DNA of 64,000 nucleotides from positions 168,388 to 232,387 of the forward strand of contig SIJG01000123.1 of the NCBI GenBank assembly GCA_023374025.1. Reading direction: 5' to 3'. Numbering within the stretch: the first letter of the stretch is position 1; every line of letters begins with the position of its first letter. The position numbers and the translations under genes are program-made. Shown here one piece after another: positions 62,164 to 64,000 of this stretch. Source of the stretch: Heterodera schachtii (taxonomy: Eukaryota > Nematoda > Chromadorea > Rhabditida > Heteroderidae). Below the pieces are notes generated by a model. It was not told the origin of the DNA, searched no databases, and saw nothing but the letters and a program-made list of their open reading frames with translations.

Positions 62164-62296
62164 GCCGAAGCTAAAAAAGTATGCGTGTGGCGAAGCTAAA
62201 AAAGTATGAGTGTGGGCGAAGCTAAAAAAGTATGAGTGTGGGCGAAGCTAAAAAAGTATGAGTGTGGGCGAAGCTAAAAAAGTATGAGTGATGGGT
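62164..62296 (+). repeat. 26-bp satellite, five units
   Basis: Five copies of a unit containing GCGAAGCTAAAAAAGTATGA at spacings of 25, 26, 26 and 26 bp. The first unit begins GCCGAAGC, the same core as the motif scattered through 18-22 kb. It starts where the paralogy with copy 1 ends. Units 3-5 are essentially identical, so the array is young. Confidence 0.9.
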
Positions 62297-62470
62297 GATC
62301 GGAAGGGGCGGGTCATTTCAGTACCGAACAAATCTTTTTTAATTTATTAATATAAATTTTAATCATATAATTGAATAAGAGCTAATAATAAAAATTATAT
62401 TTGACTATATTTAAGTTCACACGACCACAAAAAAAGGACGCGACCATAGAATAATTTGAGAAATTTAAGA
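62297..62470. other. Spacer
   Basis: A GC-rich GGAAGGGGCGGGTCATTTC patch follows the satellite, then AT-rich DNA. Confidence 0.4.
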
Positions 62471-62752
62471 CACCGTAACTTATTCAAGAAGCATTCTAAT
62501 TAAATATTCTTGATATCATTTGATAGCTCTAAGTGTCCTCTATTTGTCTTTAAAATTTCAAAAAAATTCGTTGTGTTTCAAAGAAGTTGTGGTCAAAAAG
62601 GTTTAGCAAATCAATTTATGAAATTTACAAGCCACAACTTTTTTGAAGCATATCCAAATTTTTTGAAATCTTAAAGGCTAATAGAGGACACTTAGCGCTA
62701 TCAAAAGATACAAGATTATTTAATTTGAATGTTTCTAGAAAAAGTTATGGTG
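62471..62752. repeat. Imperfect fold-back repeat
   Basis: The left arm (62471 to about 62595, starting CACCGTAACTTATTCAAG) pairs with the right arm (about 62629-62752, ending AAAAAGTTATGGTG), including AGTGTCCTCTATT against AATAGAGGACACTT. About 125-bp arms have moderate divergence around a short centre. It is probably the core of an old fold-back element. GC-richer unique sequence continues to about 62985. Confidence 0.7.
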
Positions 62753-64000
62753 CTGATAATAAATTGATCATTTTTAAGGTGATCAAATATTCAACCAAGT
62801 ATAACTTTCTATGTACAAAATCGTAGACCCATCATTCCTAAAGAAATTCGGTAGCAAATTTTGTGTTCTTGCTATTAGGCTTGTCCATTTTCTCTAGAAA
62901 AATTTCCCAGCCCACTAGGGATTTCGAAAATTTCCCCGATTTTCAGTGTATTTTGGGTGTCCCGGTCTTCATTGAGAAAACGAAAAAATTACGACAAATG
63001 GTCAACTACATATTACCAATATAAAATTTGAAAAATAAAATGATCAGCAGATAAAATTAAAATAATGGAGTATATCAAAATTAATATGATAAATTTAATA
63101 TACTTAAATGGAAAATAAATAATTAAAATGGTAAAGAATATTGATTAATTTCAAATCAAATTCTGAATTATTTGAAGTTAATTAATATGTAGTATTCTTA
63201 TTTTAGAATTTTTTATATAAAATTTTTAATAACAAATATCTATTCTTCTTGTAAATGTTAATGTTACTATGAAAATTTATATTCGTTGGTTTAAATAAAG
63301 ACCAAATGATAAATTTTCAAATAAATGTTAGAACAAAGAAATAACTAACAGCAGGTTATTTTATAATTATAAGAATAATTTTTTTAAACATAAAAATTGC
63401 TAAGCAATTGTAATAATAAGTAATAATATATTATTAAAGTAAATTAAATAACTATACCATTTGTCTGTAATAACATTCATCAAAAAATACAATACACGCA
63501 GGCTTTACCTTGGCAGATTGAAATAAAAATATATTTAAATAAAAAATAGTACCAGATGCACATTACATTTCAACTGAGTACTATTAAAAAAATGTATGAA
63601 TATAACTCAAAAAAACAACAATAAATTTTAAATAAAATAACAAAACAAAAAAAAATTATAATTTTTCATCTGACAGTTTCAAAAATACTTTATTCTTCTT
63701 TTAGGTCTATAATTTTTTGGATTTTTCTCATAATTTGCAAATATTTCTCAAAATTTAAGACGAAATAAACTATTGACAATAATTAGAGATAATTGCTATT
63801 CATAATAGCAAAAAAAAAAAATTTAAACCCGAAAGTTTGATAAAATATATTTTAACTTGTTGTAAAGCAGCCACTGCAGCATTGATAAAATATGCGGATA
63901 AGCTGAAACCTATATAAAAATACCGATAAACGCAGCCAATAATTTATTAGAAACCTTAATTATATTTGCTGTAAATATCAGTTCATAAATACATATCTAA
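62753..64000. other. AT-rich DNA, nothing recognised
   Basis: The first 230 bp are less AT-rich and may belong to the same element as the fold-back. The rest is stop-rich. Confidence 0.45.

Larger units (their letters stand above)
58431..62165 (+). repeat. Segmental duplication, copy 2 (3' part)
   Basis: Diverged direct paralogue of about 43214-43414 plus 48500-51080. It preserves the empty site of the LTR element (GTATA at 58827-58831) just before the shared CT-rich stretch. The frame 58812-59201 crosses this low-complexity stretch and is not accepted as a gene. Confidence 0.75.

Noticed and set aside
62164..62296. CRISPR-like spacing of repeats
   Set aside because: Units are contiguous without variable spacers, and the DNA is nuclear eukaryotic; it is a satellite.

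Overview
The window looks like gene-poor nuclear DNA from a nematode, most plausibly a very AT-rich plant-parasitic (tylenchid) type. The grounds are the extreme A+T background, very short introns with T-rich TTTTCAG/TTTTTAG-type acceptors in the one spliced gene, and a Mag/K02A2.6-like Ty3 retrotransposon. The taxon is an inference; no rRNA or barcode gene is present. Nearly all of the long open frames outside two places are chance ORFs in AT-rich DNA or shadows of real frames.

Layout. 1-6.5 kb is AT-rich with a GC hairpin repeat (641-900) and a small TIR element (2723-2997). 6.8-9.2 kb is a GC-richer island holding the only host-type gene I can support: a minus-strand, seven-exon gene (7027-8486) of unknown function, built partly from duplicated exons, with tandem hairpins downstream and a motif-rich upstream region. 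11460-12708 is a hAT-type non-autonomous element. 13941-14919 is a 963-bp fold-back element with a GC core. 17.1-23.2 kb is a compound structure: two nearly identical 768-bp direct repeats flank about 4.2 kb of non-coding DNA that is studded with a GCCGARGC motif and ends in a CCCGAAGGG minisatellite. 25678-26352 is a hAT MITE. 27.7-28.3 kb is a truncated element with GC hairpins and a GGGTCGGG array. 28.3-42.3 kb is almost featureless AT-rich DNA with an old duplicated block.

42.3-51.1 kb and 55.9-62.2 kb are two diverged copies of one segment. Copy 1 received a hAT element (42660-43205) and a complete, young Ty3/gypsy LTR retrotransposon (43420-48494). Copy 2 received a different hAT element (56109-58422), which carries a nested Tc1/mariner-like element and a transposase-like gene fragment. 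Each copy preserves the empty site for insertions in the other. The 3' end has a 26-bp satellite (62164-62296) and an imperfect fold-back (62471-62752).

The mobile elements dominate. Four elements have 8-bp target duplications and TAG- or TAA-type ends (hAT). Each has its own subterminal repeat motif. Two of them, plus the truncated element at 27.7-28.3 kb, share an internal paired GC hairpin around GGTGCCGATAGGCGCC. The retrotransposon leader, the 18-22 kb block and the 62.2-kb satellite all carry short repeats with a GCCGA core. I see no tRNA, rRNA, CRISPR array or bacterial-type operon.
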